64,000 nucleotides of DNA from Neobacillus sp. OS1-2 (GCF_030915505.1 NZ_CP133265.1:2152001-2216000); one strand, 5' to 3'; positions 33,703-43,406 are shown, counted from the stretch's first letter. Numbers and translations are program-made. Notes: generated by a model not told the origin, from the letters alone.

Positions 33703-34545
33703 ATGGCCGCAGAAAATTTAAACTTTACACAAACGGCAAAACTCTTAAACTTTGCGCAATCAAGTGTAACAGCTCAAATAAAAGCCCTTGAATCTGAGGT
33801 AGGAAAACCTTTGTTTGAACGTCTAGGGAAGCGGCTAATATGGACAGAGGCTGGCCGCCAGTTTAAAGCTTATACGGAAAAAATGATTCGATTAAGTGAG
33901 GAAGCTAAGTTGATCGTAAATGGGGGAGAAGACCAGAAAGGTACCTTGCTAATCGGGGCACAGGAAAGTCAATGTACCTACCGGCTTCCATCGATTTTAA
34001 AAGAATTTAAGACGCAGTTCCCGAAGGTTAAGCTTGTCTTTAAACCGGCACATTCAGATGAAATGGCGAGGGAGCATCTAATAGCCGGGCTGCTTGATGT
34101 GGCTTTTATTATGGATACACGTAAGTCTGGTGATTCGCTGGAAATAGAATCTCTAATCAAGGAGGAACTACTGATCGTTGCATCATCCACCCATCCTTTA
34201 TTGGAGAAATCAACAGCTTTTCCGGAAGATTTTGAACATGAAACAATTTTGCTTACAGAAACCGGCTGCTCTTACCGTACCATTTTTGAAGATTTTTTCC
34301 GCTCAGCGGGTGTATATCCATTAAATAAAATAGAATTTGGAAGTATTGAAGCGATTAAACAATGCGTAATAGCCGGACTGGGCATCGCGTTGTTACCGAA
34401 GATGGCAGTAGAAACAGATTTAAGAATGGGAAGAGTGAAGGAGATAGGATGGGAAAATACCGCAGCTCCAATCTATACGCAAATAGCCTGGCATAAGGAC
34501 AAATGGATGACACCTCCATTAGAGGCTTTTATTGAATTAACGTGA
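33703..34545 (+). CDS. LysR-family regulator, first codons lost
   Basis: The protein is a LysR regulator: the winged-helix region FTQTAKLLNFAQSSVTAQIK is followed by a full effector-binding domain (about 275 residues, with GLGIALLPKMAV near the end). The family normally has about ten residues more at the N-terminus. The frame upstream reads CKQLITFK before MAAENLNFTQ, so the fusion point is within the first codons. The frame further upstream to 33577 is the antisense of the oxidoreductase fragment, not LysR. Only ATG 33703 is available and it has no binding site. The gene is probably silent or poorly expressed. Confidence 0.6.
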   Translation: MAAENLNFTQTAKLLNFAQSSVTAQIKALESEVGKPLFERLGKRLIWTEAGRQFKAYTEKMIRLSEEAKLIVNGGEDQKGTLLIGAQESQCTYRLPSILKEFKTQFPKVKLVFKPAHSDEMAREHLIAGLLDVAFIMDTRKSGDSLEIESLIKEELLIVASSTHPLLEKSTAFPEDFEHETILLTETGCSYRTIFEDFFRSAGVYPLNKIEFGSIEAIKQCVIAGLGIALLPKMAVETDLRMGRVKEIGWENTAAPIYTQIAWHKDKWMTPPLEAFIELT

Positions 34546-34622
34546 AAAACTTTTAAAAATTATTAATTCAACTAGTATACCTGTATAATAAAATTAAACC
34601 GTTGGAAGGAGTAAGACCCTCA

Positions 34623-35009
34623 ATGCGTTATTTATTGATCTTGATTATTGCGATTCCTGCTGCAGAAATAGGGTTACTCCTTTTTTCAGGCAAAACAATT
34701 GGCGTTTGGCCGACCCTATTACTCATTATATTGACGGGCGTAATTGGTGCATATTTAGCAAAGAGAGAAGGCTTGCAAACGATTCGGAGGGCCCAGGAGC
34801 AGCTGCGAAGTGGTCAAATTCCAGGTGAAGCTGTTTTAGATGGAATTTGTATATTATTAGGCGGAATACTTCTACTAATACCGGGTTTCGTTACAGACAT
34901 AGGTGGCTTTTTCATGCTATTCCCGCCAACAAGACGAGTCATTAAATTTTTCATGTTGAATTTACTAAGGAAGAAGATTCAAAAAGGGAATATAAAAATT
35001 ATAAAGTAA
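34623..35009 (+). CDS. fxsA: FxsA-family membrane protein
   Basis: The 128-residue protein has three to four hydrophobic segments and the FxsA motifs AAEIGLLLFSGKTIG (about 12) and LLIPGFVTDIGGFFMLFPPTR (about 80). In E. coli overproduced FxsA protects F plasmid cells from phage T7 exclusion; the normal role is not known. The start is ATG 34623 after GAAGGAG. A terminator follows. Confidence 0.85.
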   Translation: MRYLLILIIAIPAAEIGLLLFSGKTIGVWPTLLLIILTGVIGAYLAKREGLQTIRRAQEQLRSGQIPGEAVLDGICILLGGILLLIPGFVTDIGGFFMLFPPTRRVIKFFMLNLLRKKIQKGNIKIIK

Positions 35010-35010
35010 A

Positions 35011-35048
35011 AACGTCAATCCGCTTTTATTCGGGAGTTGGCGTTTTTT
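35011..35048 (+). terminator. Terminator after fxsA
   Basis: AACGTCAA (35011) pairs with TTGGCGTT (35037-35044), including one G-U pair, followed by TTTT. Confidence 0.75.
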
Positions 35049-35068
35049 ACTTTTGCTAGTTGCGTAGG

Positions 35069-35328
35069 CTTCATGAAGGCCAAATGGCCCGGCTATTAAG
35101 TGGGACTAGTCCTTCATCGGCTTCATGAAGGCCAAATCGCCCGGTTTTCAAGTGGGATTAGTCCTTCATCGGCTTCATGAAGGCCAAATGGCTCGTTTTT
35201 TAAGTCGGATTAGTCCTTCATCGGCTTCATGAAGGCCAAATCGCCCGGTTTTTAAGTGGGATTAGTCCTTCATCGGCTTCATGAAGGCCAAATCGCCCGG
35301 TTTTTAAGTGGGATTAGTCCTTCATCTG
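35069..35328. repeat. Five tandem copies of a 52-bp unit
   Basis: Units start with CTTCATGAAGGCC at 35069, 35121, 35173, 35225 and 35277, with an exact period of 52. Each ends with AGTCCTTCATC, so ATGAAGG and CCTTCAT in each unit are complementary. Variation is limited to a few bases in the middle. It lies between the convergent ends of fxsA and the RocR-like gene. A related single hairpin is found at 44215-44257. Confidence 0.9.
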
Positions 35329-35350
35329 CAATATAAGAAAAAGGCTCCTT

Positions 35351-36796
35351 TTATCTGATATCCAACTTTTTCATTCGATACTGCAAACTTTGCCGGCTTA
35401 GCCCCAGCAATCCTGCTGTCCGCGAAATATTGAAGTCATTTTTTTTAAGGACATGCTCAATATAGGTTTTTTCAAATAGCTCTATTTGATCTTTCAATGG
35501 GATGGAAACATCTGAATGTTCCTTAATGAACGTATCAACAGTTGAATGCGGGAGCATTCTTTCTTTTATTTGCATTTTACTTCGATATTGGAACGGTAAA
35601 TGTGAATACATAATCACTTCTTCATCCATCATAATGTTCATTGCCGCTTCGATGATATGCTCGAGTTCACGGACATTTCCGTGCCAATCATACTCGAGAA
35701 ACGACTGACTGACCTCTTCGTGAAGCCCCTTCACATTCATTTGGAAGCGTTCATTATATTTTTCAATAAAATGTTGAACGAGTAAGTGGATATCTTCTTT
35801 ACGATCCCTTAATGGTGGAATAAAGATGGTCACAACACCGAGACGGTAATAAAGATCTTTTCGTAAATGATTGTTGGCAATGGCATCAATTGGATCCTCA
35901 TTGATATTAGCTATAACACGCACATCAACGGGGGTGTCCTTCGTATCACCGATGCGTCTAATCGTTTTCTCCTGTAGGACACGAAGCAACTTTGCCTGAA
36001 GATTTAAATTTAATGAGTTAATTTCATCAAGCAGCAATGTGCCCCCATTTGCTTGTTCAAATAATCCAGGTGTATCAACTGCACCTGTAAAAGCACCGCG
36101 CTTTGTACCAAAGAGGAGACTTTCAATTAAATTATCAGGCAGGGCGGCACAGTTTTGTGAGATAAATGGAGCTGAAAATCGATCGCTGGCATTATGGATA
36201 CTTTGAGCAAAAAGCTCTTTCCCTGTCCCAGTCTCCCCGACGACCAACACATAGGAGGAGGTGCGGGTTGCCCGCTTTGCCCCTTCGATCACGTCCTTCA
36301 TGACGGGGCTGCAGCCAATAATACTATCAAAAGTAAACCTAGGTGTGTCTTTACTGCTACTATTTCCTTTTATTAACTTTTCTAATTTTGTTACATCATT
36401 TGCTATCTCCACAGCCCCTTGGATTTTTCCATCCTGGAAAATAGGAATCGTATTGTTAATCGTAGTAATTTCCCGGCTCTTGTTATTAAAATAAGTTTGC
36501 TTCACATTACTGGTCTTTTTGCCTTCTTGTAAGGCTTGGACGAGAGTACTGGATTGATCATCTTTAAACATAAACACATCTAAGAGATTTTTATTAAGGA
36601 CATCTTGGATATCCATTGATTCCATATGCATCATTTTCTTGTTATAGATGATCGTCTTTCCTGTTTCATCTACTGCATGAATGCCTACATCCACTTCGTC
36701 CAAAATCTGTTTGTACATCTGATTGATATATTGCAGATACTGGATGGATTTTTTTGAATTTTCCATGGTGACTTCATTCCCTTTGTTTAGTTCCAT
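35351..36796 (-). CDS. rocR: Sigma-54-dependent activator, RocR-like
   Basis: The 481-residue enhancer-binding protein has an N-terminal PAS domain (about 25-130), a central AAA+ domain with GETGTGKE (about 190) and the sigma-54 contact loop GAFTGA, and a C-terminal Fis-type helix-turn-helix (ISRTAGLLGLSRQSLQYRMK, near the end). It is RocR-like by length and by position next to rocA, rocD and rocG, which RocR activates in response to ornithine or citrulline in B. subtilis. It is divergent from rocA, with two possible binding palindromes between. I chose ATG 36796 after AGGTGA; GTG 36802 is also possible. Confidence 0.85.
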   Translation of the reverse strand: MELNKGNEVTMENSKKSIQYLQYINQMYKQILDEVDVGIHAVDETGKTIIYNKKMMHMESMDIQDVLNKNLLDVFMFKDDQSSTLVQALQEGKKTSNVKQTYFNNKSREITTINNTIPIFQDGKIQGAVEIANDVTKLEKLIKGNSSSKDTPRFTFDSIIGCSPVMKDVIEGAKRATRTSSYVLVVGETGTGKELFAQSIHNASDRFSAPFISQNCAALPDNLIESLLFGTKRGAFTGAVDTPGLFEQANGGTLLLDEINSLNLNLQAKLLRVLQEKTIRRIGDTKDTPVDVRVIANINEDPIDAIANNHLRKDLYYRLGVVTIFIPPLRDRKEDIHLLVQHFIEKYNERFQMNVKGLHEEVSQSFLEYDWHGNVRELEHIIEAAMNIMMDEEVIMYSHLPFQYRSKMQIKERMLPHSTVDTFIKEHSDVSIPLKDQIELFEKTYIEHVLKKNDFNISRTAGLLGLSRQSLQYRMKKLDIR

Positions 36797-36826
36797 TATC
36801 ACCTATTTAAACAAAATAAACGTTTT

Positions 36827-36877
36827 AATGCAAAATATTTTTGCGTTTCTAAGAAAAATAACTTTTTTGCGCAAAAA
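36827..36877. promoter_or_regulatory. Candidate upstream activating sequences for the RocR-like protein
   Basis: Two palindromes stand between the divergent genes: AATGCAAAATATTTTTGCGTT (36827-36847) and TTTTTGCGCAAAAA (36864-36877). Both contain TGCAAAA-type half sites and lie 50-100 bases upstream of the sigma-54 promoter, where enhancer sites are expected. A similar TGCAAAA stretch precedes the second sigma-54 promoter (41233-41250). Confidence 0.5.
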
Positions 36878-36927
36878 TTCGTGGCGCTAAATATGCCGGG
36901 AATGCTAGTAAACTGCAAAAAATGAAG

Positions 36928-36944
36928 TTGGCACGAAACTTGCA
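36928..36944 (+). promoter_or_regulatory. Sigma-54 promoter of rocA
   Basis: TTGGCAC (36928-36934), five bases, then TTGCA (36940-36944) is a perfect -24/-12 element, 35 bases before rocA. Confidence 0.9.
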
Positions 36945-36979
36945 AAAATAATAGTGAATAATCTTAAGGGGGAATTCAG

Positions 36980-38524
36980 GTGCAACCTTATACACATGAA
37001 CCATTTACAAATTTTACGGAAGAAAAAAATATTAAAGCATTTAAAGATGCATTAGCATATGTCCAAACACAGCTTGGCAAAGATTATCCCGTTATGATTG
37101 ACGGTGAAGCGGTGACAACAGAAGAAAAAATCATTTCCATTAATCCAGCTAATAAAGAGGAGATTATTGGAAGCGTTTCAATGGCGGATCAAGAGTTAGC
37201 TGAAAAAGCAATGCAAGCAGCCTTAACCGCCTTTGAATCCTGGAAGAAATGGAAGCCGGAACACCGGGCGAATATTTTATTCCGTGCCGCTGCCATCATG
37301 CGCCGCCGGAAACATGAATTTTCAAGCTATCTTGTGAAAGAAGCCGGAAAGCCGTGGAAAGAAGCGGACGCAGATACGGCAGAAGCGATTGATTTTATAG
37401 AGTATTATGGTCGGCAAATGCTGAAGATCAAAGAAGGTGTTCCAGTAAACAGCCGTACAGGAGAATTCAATCAATTCCACTATATTCCACTTGGTGTGGG
37501 TGTCATCATTTCACCTTTTAACTTTCCATTAGCCATCATGGCAGGAACAACCATTGCAGCGATCGTTTCAGGGAATACAGTCCTCTTGAAGCCTGCAAAT
37601 TCAACACCTGTGATTGCCGCAAAGTTTGTTGAGTTGATGACAGAAGCCGGTCTTCCGAAGGGTGTATTAAACTTTGTACCCGGAAGCGGTGCAGAAATTG
37701 GTGATTATCTTGTGGACCATCCGAAAACACGATTTGTATCGTTTACAGGTTCGCGTGAAGTGGGCTGCCGCATTAATGAACGTGCGGCGAAAGTTCATCC
37801 GGGACAAATTTGGATCAAGCGTGTTATTGCGGAAATGGGCGGTAAAGACACAATGGTCGTCGACAATCAAGCTGATTTAGATTTAGCCGCCTCTTCCATC
37901 GTCTATGCTGCCTTTGGATTCTCGGGTCAAAAATGTTCAGCGGGTTCACGCGCTGTCATTCACCAAGACGTTTATGATGAAGTACTAGAAAAGGCTGTCG
38001 CCTTAACAAAAACCCTCACAATAGGTAACCCTGAAGAGGCAGAAAACTATATGGGACCGGTAATTGATGAAAAGTCATTCAAGAAGATTATGAATTATAT
38101 TGAAGTAGGCAAACAAGAAGGCAGATTAATGACTGGCGGTGAAGGGGATGATTCAAAGGGATACTTCATTCAGCCGACTATTTTTGCTTATTTAGATGAA
38201 AACTCACGCTTAATGCAGGAAGAAATCTTTGGACCAGTTGTGGCTTTTTGCAAGGCTCGTGACTTTGACCATATGATGGAAATTGCGAATAACACTGATT
38301 ACGGGTTAACAGGAGCATTGATTTCAAATAACCGTGAACATATCGAGCGGGCACGAGAGGAATTCCATGTAGGGAATCTTTACTTTAATCGTGTTTGTAC
38401 CGGTGCCATTGTCGGTTATCAGCCATTTGGCGGCTTTAATATGTCTGGAACCGATTCAAAAGCAGGCGGCCCAGATTATTTACTGCTTCATATGCAAGCT
38501 AAAACAACATCTGAAACACTATAA
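36980..38524 (+). CDS. rocA: 1-pyrroline-5-carboxylate dehydrogenase
   Basis: This enzyme oxidises 1-pyrroline-5-carboxylate/glutamate semialdehyde to glutamate with NAD in arginine, ornithine and proline breakdown. The 514-residue aldehyde dehydrogenase has the general base Glu in IAEMGGKDT (about 286) and the catalytic Cys in [12 protein letters not shown] (about 319), and matches RocA in length. It starts with GTG 36980, eight bases after AAGGGGG. It is first in a rocA-rocD-rocG series behind a sigma-54 promoter. Confidence 0.95.
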   Translation: MQPYTHEPFTNFTEEKNIKAFKDALAYVQTQLGKDYPVMIDGEAVTTEEKIISINPANKEEIIGSVSMADQELAEKAMQAALTAFESWKKWKPEHRANILFRAAAIMRRRKHEFSSYLVKEAGKPWKEADADTAEAIDFIEYYGRQMLKIKEGVPVNSRTGEFNQFHYIPLGVGVIISPFNFPLAIMAGTTIAAIVSGNTVLLKPANSTPVIAAKFVELMTEAGLPKGVLNFVPGSGAEIGDYLVDHPKTRFVSFTGSREVGCRINERAAKVHPGQIWIKRVIAEMGGKDTMVVDNQADLDLAASSIVYAAFGFSGQKCSAGSRAVIHQDVYDEVLEKAVALTKTLTIGNPEEAENYMGPVIDEKSFKKIMNYIEVGKQEGRLMTGGEGDDSKGYFIQPTIFAYLDENSRLMQEEIFGPVVAFCKARDFDHMMEIANNTDYGLTGALISNNREHIERAREEFHVGNLYFNRVCTGAIVGYQPFGGFNMSGTDSKAGGPDYLLLHMQAKTTSETL

Positions 38525-38587
38525 ATTGATGATGACACCCTGGTTGAAGGTTTCTTTTGCCAGGGTAAATAGAGGGAGGAAAACAAA

Positions 38588-39787
38588 ATGACTATGACAA
38601 CCAAAACAACTGAAATCATCGAACAAACACAAAAATTTGGTGCAAATAACTATCATCCGCTGCCAATTGTAATCGCTAAAGCAGAGGGAGTATGGGTTGA
38701 AAGTCCTGAAGGTAACCGTTATATGGATATGCTTAGCGCCTATTCCGCGGTGAACCAAGGGCATCGCCATCCAAAGATCATTCAAGCCCTAAAAGACCAA
38801 GCGGATAAAGTAACACTAACATCTCGTGCATTCCATAACGACCAGCTTGGCCCATGGTATGAAAAAGTCTCTCAGTTAACGAATAAAGAAATGGTTCTCC
38901 CAATGAATACAGGTGCCGAAGCGGTTGAAACAGCGTTGAAGGCAGCACGGCGCTGGGGGTATGACGTGAAAGGAATCGCGGAAGATCAAGCGGAAATTAT
39001 TGCTTGTAACGGGAACTTCCATGGCAGAACGATGGGGGCTGTTTCACTTTCCTCTGATCCGGATTATAAACGCGGCTTTGGCCCAATGTTACCGGGCATT
39101 AACTTAATTCCATATGGTGATCTTGAAGCATTAAAGGCAGCCATCACACCAAATACTGCTGCCTTCTTAATGGAACCAATTCAGGGTGAAGCAGGAATCA
39201 TTTTACCACCTGAAGGATTTTTAAAAGCAGCGTCTGACCTATGTAAAGAAAACAACGTGTTATTCATTGCTGACGAAATTCAAGTGGGTTTGGCGCGTAC
39301 TGGAAAAATGTTTGCATGTGATTGGGAAAATGTTGAGCCAGATATGTTGATTTTAGGAAAAGCGCTCGGCGGCGGAGTGTTCCCAATTTCTTGCGTGGTG
39401 GCGAATGCTGATGTTCTAGGTGTATTTAATCCAGGCTCACATGGGTCGACTTTTGGCGGAAATCCACTGGCATGTGCCGTATCCCTTGCAGCATTAGATG
39501 TGCTTGAGGAAGAGAAATTAGCTGAACGCTCCCTTGAATTAGGGAAGTATTTTCTTAATCAATTAAAAACAATCAATAACCCAATGATTAAAGATGTTAG
39601 GGGCAAAGGCCTGTTCATCGGTGTTGAATTGACAGAGGAAGCAAGGCCATTTTGTGAGCAATTAAAAGAGGAAGGGTTACTCTGTAAAGAAACGCATGAT
39701 ACAGTGATTCGTTTTGCACCGCCATTAATTATTTCAAAAGAAGAAATCGATTGGGCGATCGAGAAAATTAAAAAGGTCCTTTCCTAG
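38588..39787 (+). CDS. rocD: Ornithine aminotransferase
   Basis: This PLP enzyme moves the delta-amino group of ornithine to 2-oxoglutarate, giving glutamate semialdehyde for RocA. The 399-residue class III aminotransferase carries the PLP lysine in [16 protein letters not shown] (about 257) and [15 protein letters not shown] (about 223). The ATG follows AGGGAGG. It lies 63 bases after rocA with no terminator seen between. Confidence 0.95.
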   Translation: MTMTTKTTEIIEQTQKFGANNYHPLPIVIAKAEGVWVESPEGNRYMDMLSAYSAVNQGHRHPKIIQALKDQADKVTLTSRAFHNDQLGPWYEKVSQLTNKEMVLPMNTGAEAVETALKAARRWGYDVKGIAEDQAEIIACNGNFHGRTMGAVSLSSDPDYKRGFGPMLPGINLIPYGDLEALKAAITPNTAAFLMEPIQGEAGIILPPEGFLKAASDLCKENNVLFIADEIQVGLARTGKMFACDWENVEPDMLILGKALGGGVFPISCVVANADVLGVFNPGSHGSTFGGNPLACAVSLAALDVLEEEKLAERSLELGKYFLNQLKTINNPMIKDVRGKGLFIGVELTEEARPFCEQLKEEGLLCKETHDTVIRFAPPLIISKEEIDWAIEKIKKVLS

Positions 39788-39841
39788 TTTTTTAAAAGAC
39801 GTGCACTTATTTTATTCTATAAATTCCACGAGGTGTCTTTC

Positions 39842-41137
39842 ATGACGGTTACTACGGCTGAACTTAACAATTTGGAAAAAGATCAACAAAAAGAGGAAGA
39901 ATCATTAAATTTATTCTACTCTACGCAAACGGTTATCCAAAAGGCATTAAATAAATTGGGCTATACGAACGAAATGTATGAACTATTAAAAGATCCTATC
40001 AGATTATTGACCGTTCGTATTCCCGTTCGAATGGATGATGGCTCGGTACAAATTTTTACAGGCTATCGTTCTCAGCATAATGATGCCGTCGGCCCAACAA
40101 AGGGTGGCGTTCGCTTTCATCCAGAAGTAAATGAAGAAGAAGTAAAAGCTTTGTCCATTTGGATGACCTTAAAGTGTGGAATCACTGATCTTCCTTATGG
40201 AGGCGGAAAAGGTGGAATTATCTGTGACCCACGAAAAATGTCCTTTAGAGAGCTTGAAAGATTAAGCCGTGGATATGTCCGCGCGATTAGCCAAATTGTC
40301 GGTCCTTCAAAGGATATTCCGGCACCAGATGTGTATACCAATTCGCAGATAATGGCGTGGATGATGGATGAATATAGCCGATTACGTGAATTCGACTCAC
40401 CGGGATTTATCACGGGAAAACCAATTGTTTTGGGGGGCTCGCAAGGCCGGGAAACGGCGACTGCTGCTGGAGTAACCATTTGTATTGAAGAAGCAGTGAA
40501 GAAAAAGGGGATGGAGTTAAAAGGTGCACGTGTGGTCATTCAAGGTTTTGGCAATGCAGGTAGCTTTTTAGCGAAGTTTCTACATGATGCCGGGGCAAAA
40601 GTCGTTGCTGTTTCGGATGTTTACGGCGGTGTGTATGATCCGAATGGGCTTGATATCAATTATTTGTTAGATAGAAGGGATAGCTTCGGTACATTCTCTC
40701 AACTGTTTAAAGATACGATTACAAATCAAGAATTACTTGAGTTAGAGTGTGACATTCTTGTTCCTGCAGCGATTTCAAACCAAATTACGGCTAAGAATGC
40801 GGCAAATATTAAAGCCTCGATTATCGTGGAGGCAGCGAATGGACCAACAACACTTGAAGCAACCAGTATCTTAACAGAACGTGGAGTCCTCCTTGTCCCT
40901 GATATTTTGGCGAGTGCCGGCGGAGTAACCGTTTCTTATTTTGAGTGGGTGCAAAATAATCAAGGCTATTATTGGTCGGAAGAAGAAGTTCATCAAAAAT
41001 TAGCCAAGGTCATGATTGAGTCTTTTGAAAATATTTATCAAACAGCTGCTGCTCATCAGGTGGATATGCGGTTAGCCGCCTATATGACAGGGATAAAAAA
41101 AGCAGCAGAAGCTTCCCGATTCCGTGGCTGGGTGTAA
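39842..41137 (+). CDS. rocG: NAD-specific glutamate dehydrogenase
   Basis: This catabolic enzyme converts glutamate to 2-oxoglutarate and ammonia and completes the arginine pathway. The 431-residue protein has the active-site lysine region DLPYGGGKGGI (about 117) and a nucleotide-binding loop VIQGFGNAGS (about 231). I chose ATG 39842 with GAGGTG six bases upstream; GTG 39833 lies in that site. A strong terminator follows. Confidence 0.93.
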   Translation: MTVTTAELNNLEKDQQKEEESLNLFYSTQTVIQKALNKLGYTNEMYELLKDPIRLLTVRIPVRMDDGSVQIFTGYRSQHNDAVGPTKGGVRFHPEVNEEEVKALSIWMTLKCGITDLPYGGGKGGIICDPRKMSFRELERLSRGYVRAISQIVGPSKDIPAPDVYTNSQIMAWMMDEYSRLREFDSPGFITGKPIVLGGSQGRETATAAGVTICIEEAVKKKGMELKGARVVIQGFGNAGSFLAKFLHDAGAKVVAVSDVYGGVYDPNGLDINYLLDRRDSFGTFSQLFKDTITNQELLELECDILVPAAISNQITAKNAANIKASIIVEAANGPTTLEATSILTERGVLLVPDILASAGGVTVSYFEWVQNNQGYYWSEEEVHQKLAKVMIESFENIYQTAAAHQVDMRLAAYMTGIKKAAEASRFRGWV

Positions 41138-41168
41138 AGATATTTTTGCAAGAACCCAGCGCTAAAAA

Positions 41169-41203
41169 AAACATCCTTTCCATTCGGAGGGGATGTTTTT
41201 TTT
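41169..41203 (+). terminator. Terminator of the rocA-rocD-rocG operon
   Basis: AACATCCTTTCC near 41169 pairs with GGAGGGGATGTT near 41184-41195 over about ten bases, followed by TTTTTTT. Confidence 0.85.
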
Positions 41204-41290
41204 GCGGTGTATGTGCAAAAAGTTTAATGAAGATGCAAAAAATATTGGCAGCTTTCGTCAAAATATGTTCACAATTAAGCAAGTATTGTT

Positions 41291-41306
41291 TGGCACGGAA
41301 ATTGCA
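41291..41306 (+). promoter_or_regulatory. Sigma-54 promoter of the RocE-like permease
   Basis: TGGCAC (41291-41296), five bases, then TTGCA (41302-41306) is a perfect -24/-12 element, about 180 bases before the permease gene. Confidence 0.88.
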
Positions 41307-41485
41307 TTATTATTTTGTGAATTTAGGGATAATTTAGAAAGAAGTAGTTGTTGCTTAATGTCGAATATTGTCTTATTCTTTCTTATACAGAGGAAGACTG
41401 AAAGCACTACTTGTGAAAAGAATTATCCTATTCAACACTTTTTTAATGGAAGCGCATTCTTTTTGGGGGAAAAGGGGGAAACTTA

Positions 41486-42928
41486 ATGAATCTACAAGAA
41501 TCTAATTCAACACATGAATTAAAACGAACAATGAAGTCAAGACATTTATTTATGATCTCTTTAGGAGGGGTTATCGGATCAGGTCTTTTCTTAGGGTCAG
41601 GTTATACGATTTCTCATGCAGGACCAGCCGGTGCCATCCTTTCTTATATCGTTGGCGGCTTCATCATGTTTTTGACGATGCTTTGCCTTGGTGAAATGTC
41701 GGTGGCAATGCCAGTCTCCGGCTCGTTTCAAACCTATACGACGAAATTTATTGGCCCAGGAACTGGATTTGCCCTTGGATGGCTTTATTGGTTAGGGTGG
41801 GCTGTGACGGTTGCACTGGAATTACTATCTGCGGGGCAGTTAATGCAAAGATGGTTTCCTAATTCTCCGATTTGGATCTGGTGTGCGATATTTGCCATCG
41901 TTCTATTTGCCCTAAATGCACTTTCAGCTCGTGCGTTTGGTGAGGCTGAATTTTGGTTCTCAAGTATTAAAATTTTTGCTATCATAGCGTTTATTGTATT
42001 AGGTGGAGCTGCCATGTTTGGGTTTATTCACATGAAAGGCGGCCAGCCGGCGCCATTTATGACGAATTTCACCGCACACGGCCTCTTGCCACATGGGATA
42101 ACAGCCTTACTAATCACGATGATTACCGTAAACTTTTCGTTCCAAGGTACAGAATTAATTGGGATCGCCGCGGGAGAAAGTGAAGAGCCTGAAAAAACGA
42201 TTCCAAAGTCGATTAAACAAACCGTTTGGCGGACTCTTTTCTTCTTTGTATTAGCCATCTTTGTTTTATCAGGTTTAATACCAACGGAAAAAGCTGGAGT
42301 AATTGAAAGCCCATTCGTAGTGGTATTTGATAGTATTGGAATCCCATATGCAGCAGATATTATGAACTTTGTTGTTTTAACAGCATTACTTTCTGTGGCG
42401 AACTCTGGTCTCTATGCTGCAACCCGGATGTTGTATGCCATGGGAAGGGAGAAAATGGCTAGTCCCCTACTAACGAAGGTATCGAAAAGAGGAGTTCCTG
42501 TTAATGCCCTTATTTTAACTATTGGAATTGCCCTATTATCACTATTATCAAGTGTAGTAGCTGCTAGTACTGTGTTTGTATGGCTTATTTCTGTCGCGGG
42601 ACTAGGTGCGCAAGTTGGCTGGATTTCCATCACCGCTTCACAAATTGCCTTCCGCAGGAAATTCATTCGTGAAGGCGGAAAAGTGGAAGACCTTAAATTC
42701 AGAACACCGTTATTCCCATTCCTGCCAATCCTGGGATTAACGTTAAACATTATCGTCCTACTCAGCTTAGCATTTGATTCTGAGCAGCGAGTTGCACTGT
42801 ATTGCGGAGTTCCATTTGTCATTGCCTGCTATTTAATTTATCACTTTAAAATCAAAAAGAATCGTGAGCAGGACGATTTGGGAGAACAGGAACTTCAACT
42901 ACAATCCGATAAAAAGATGATTATATAA
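41486..42928 (+). CDS. rocE: Amino acid permease, RocE-like
   Basis: The 480-residue transporter of the APC family has about twelve membrane segments. The family's first-helix motif GGVIGSGLFLGSGYTISHAGP is at about 27, and the consensus SFQGTELIGIAAGE at about 220. It has its own sigma-54 promoter and lies in the roc region, so arginine or ornithine uptake is likely. Lysine or another basic amino acid cannot be excluded. The ATG has GGGGG at about seven bases. Confidence 0.85.
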   Translation: MNLQESNSTHELKRTMKSRHLFMISLGGVIGSGLFLGSGYTISHAGPAGAILSYIVGGFIMFLTMLCLGEMSVAMPVSGSFQTYTTKFIGPGTGFALGWLYWLGWAVTVALELLSAGQLMQRWFPNSPIWIWCAIFAIVLFALNALSARAFGEAEFWFSSIKIFAIIAFIVLGGAAMFGFIHMKGGQPAPFMTNFTAHGLLPHGITALLITMITVNFSFQGTELIGIAAGESEEPEKTIPKSIKQTVWRTLFFFVLAIFVLSGLIPTEKAGVIESPFVVVFDSIGIPYAADIMNFVVLTALLSVANSGLYAATRMLYAMGREKMASPLLTKVSKRGVPVNALILTIGIALLSLLSSVVAASTVFVWLISVAGLGAQVGWISITASQIAFRRKFIREGGKVEDLKFRTPLFPFLPILGLTLNIIVLLSLAFDSEQRVALYCGVPFVIACYLIYHFKIKKNREQDDLGEQELQLQSDKKMII

Positions 42929-42937
42929 ACTTTTAAA

Positions 42938-42966
42938 AAAACGCTTGGGCTCAAGCGTTTTTCTTT
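42938..42966 (+). terminator. Terminator after the permease
   Basis: AAACGCTTG (42939-42947) and CAAGCGTTT (42952-42960) form a perfect nine-base stem followed by TTCTTTTTT. Confidence 0.85.
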
Positions 42967-43043
42967 TTTAATAAGCAAGGGAATTGGAAGACTATGTTAA
43001 AATGGAGACGTAAATTAATGGAAAATATAGGGGGTGAACGGTA

Positions 43044-43208
43044 ATGAACGGTTTTTTATATGCTGCGTATGCGGTAATATTGGCTATTGTCTCCATTTAT
43101 ACTGGTGAGATCGTAACTTTTGTCATGCTTGGTTTTATTCTCATAAGCTTACAAAATATCAATTCAACATTAAAGAAAGTGGTTGAAGCCACTAAATCAA
43201 AGGATTAA
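43044..43208 (+). CDS. Small membrane protein, 54 aa
   Basis: ATG 43044 with GGGGGTG upstream opens 54 codons. The product has two hydrophobic segments (MNGFLYAAYAVILAIVSIY and VTFVMLGFILISLQNI) and a lysine-rich tail (STLKKVVEATKSKD). It probably spans the membrane twice with a cytoplasmic tail. The function is unknown. It is too short to be found by length-filtered gene searches, but the binding site and composition support it. Confidence 0.6.
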   Translation: MNGFLYAAYAVILAIVSIYTGEIVTFVMLGFILISLQNINSTLKKVVEATKSKD

Positions 43209-43280
43209 TATAAAAAGGTGTTTGGTAGAGGTGGTCAATTATCTGGGGGTATGGATACTAACAGAATAGGTACAAAAACT

Positions 43281-43406
43281 AATCAAACAATTGATTGAAT
43301 GGCAAGAGACCCTGGTATGACTGGTCTGGTAAAACTAATCAAACAATTGGTTAAACCGAGGGACACTTGGAATGACAAACAAGGTTACCTAATTAAACGT
43401 TTGATT
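43281..43406. promoter_or_regulatory. Three operator-like palindromes before the YoaK-like gene
   Basis: AATCAA-ACAA-TTGATT (43281-43296), AATCAA-ACAA-TTGGTT (43337-43352) and AATTAA-ACGT-TTGATT (43391-43406) share the same arms with a four-base centre. They are spaced by about 55 bases. A fourth similar piece (ACAAACGTTTGATAA) is at 63857-63871. They look like sites for a TetR- or MarR-type repressor, which is not identified here. Confidence 0.5.

Noticed and set aside
35069-35328. Possible CRISPR array
   Set aside because: The 52-bp units are directly adjacent with no variable spacers, and no cas genes are present.
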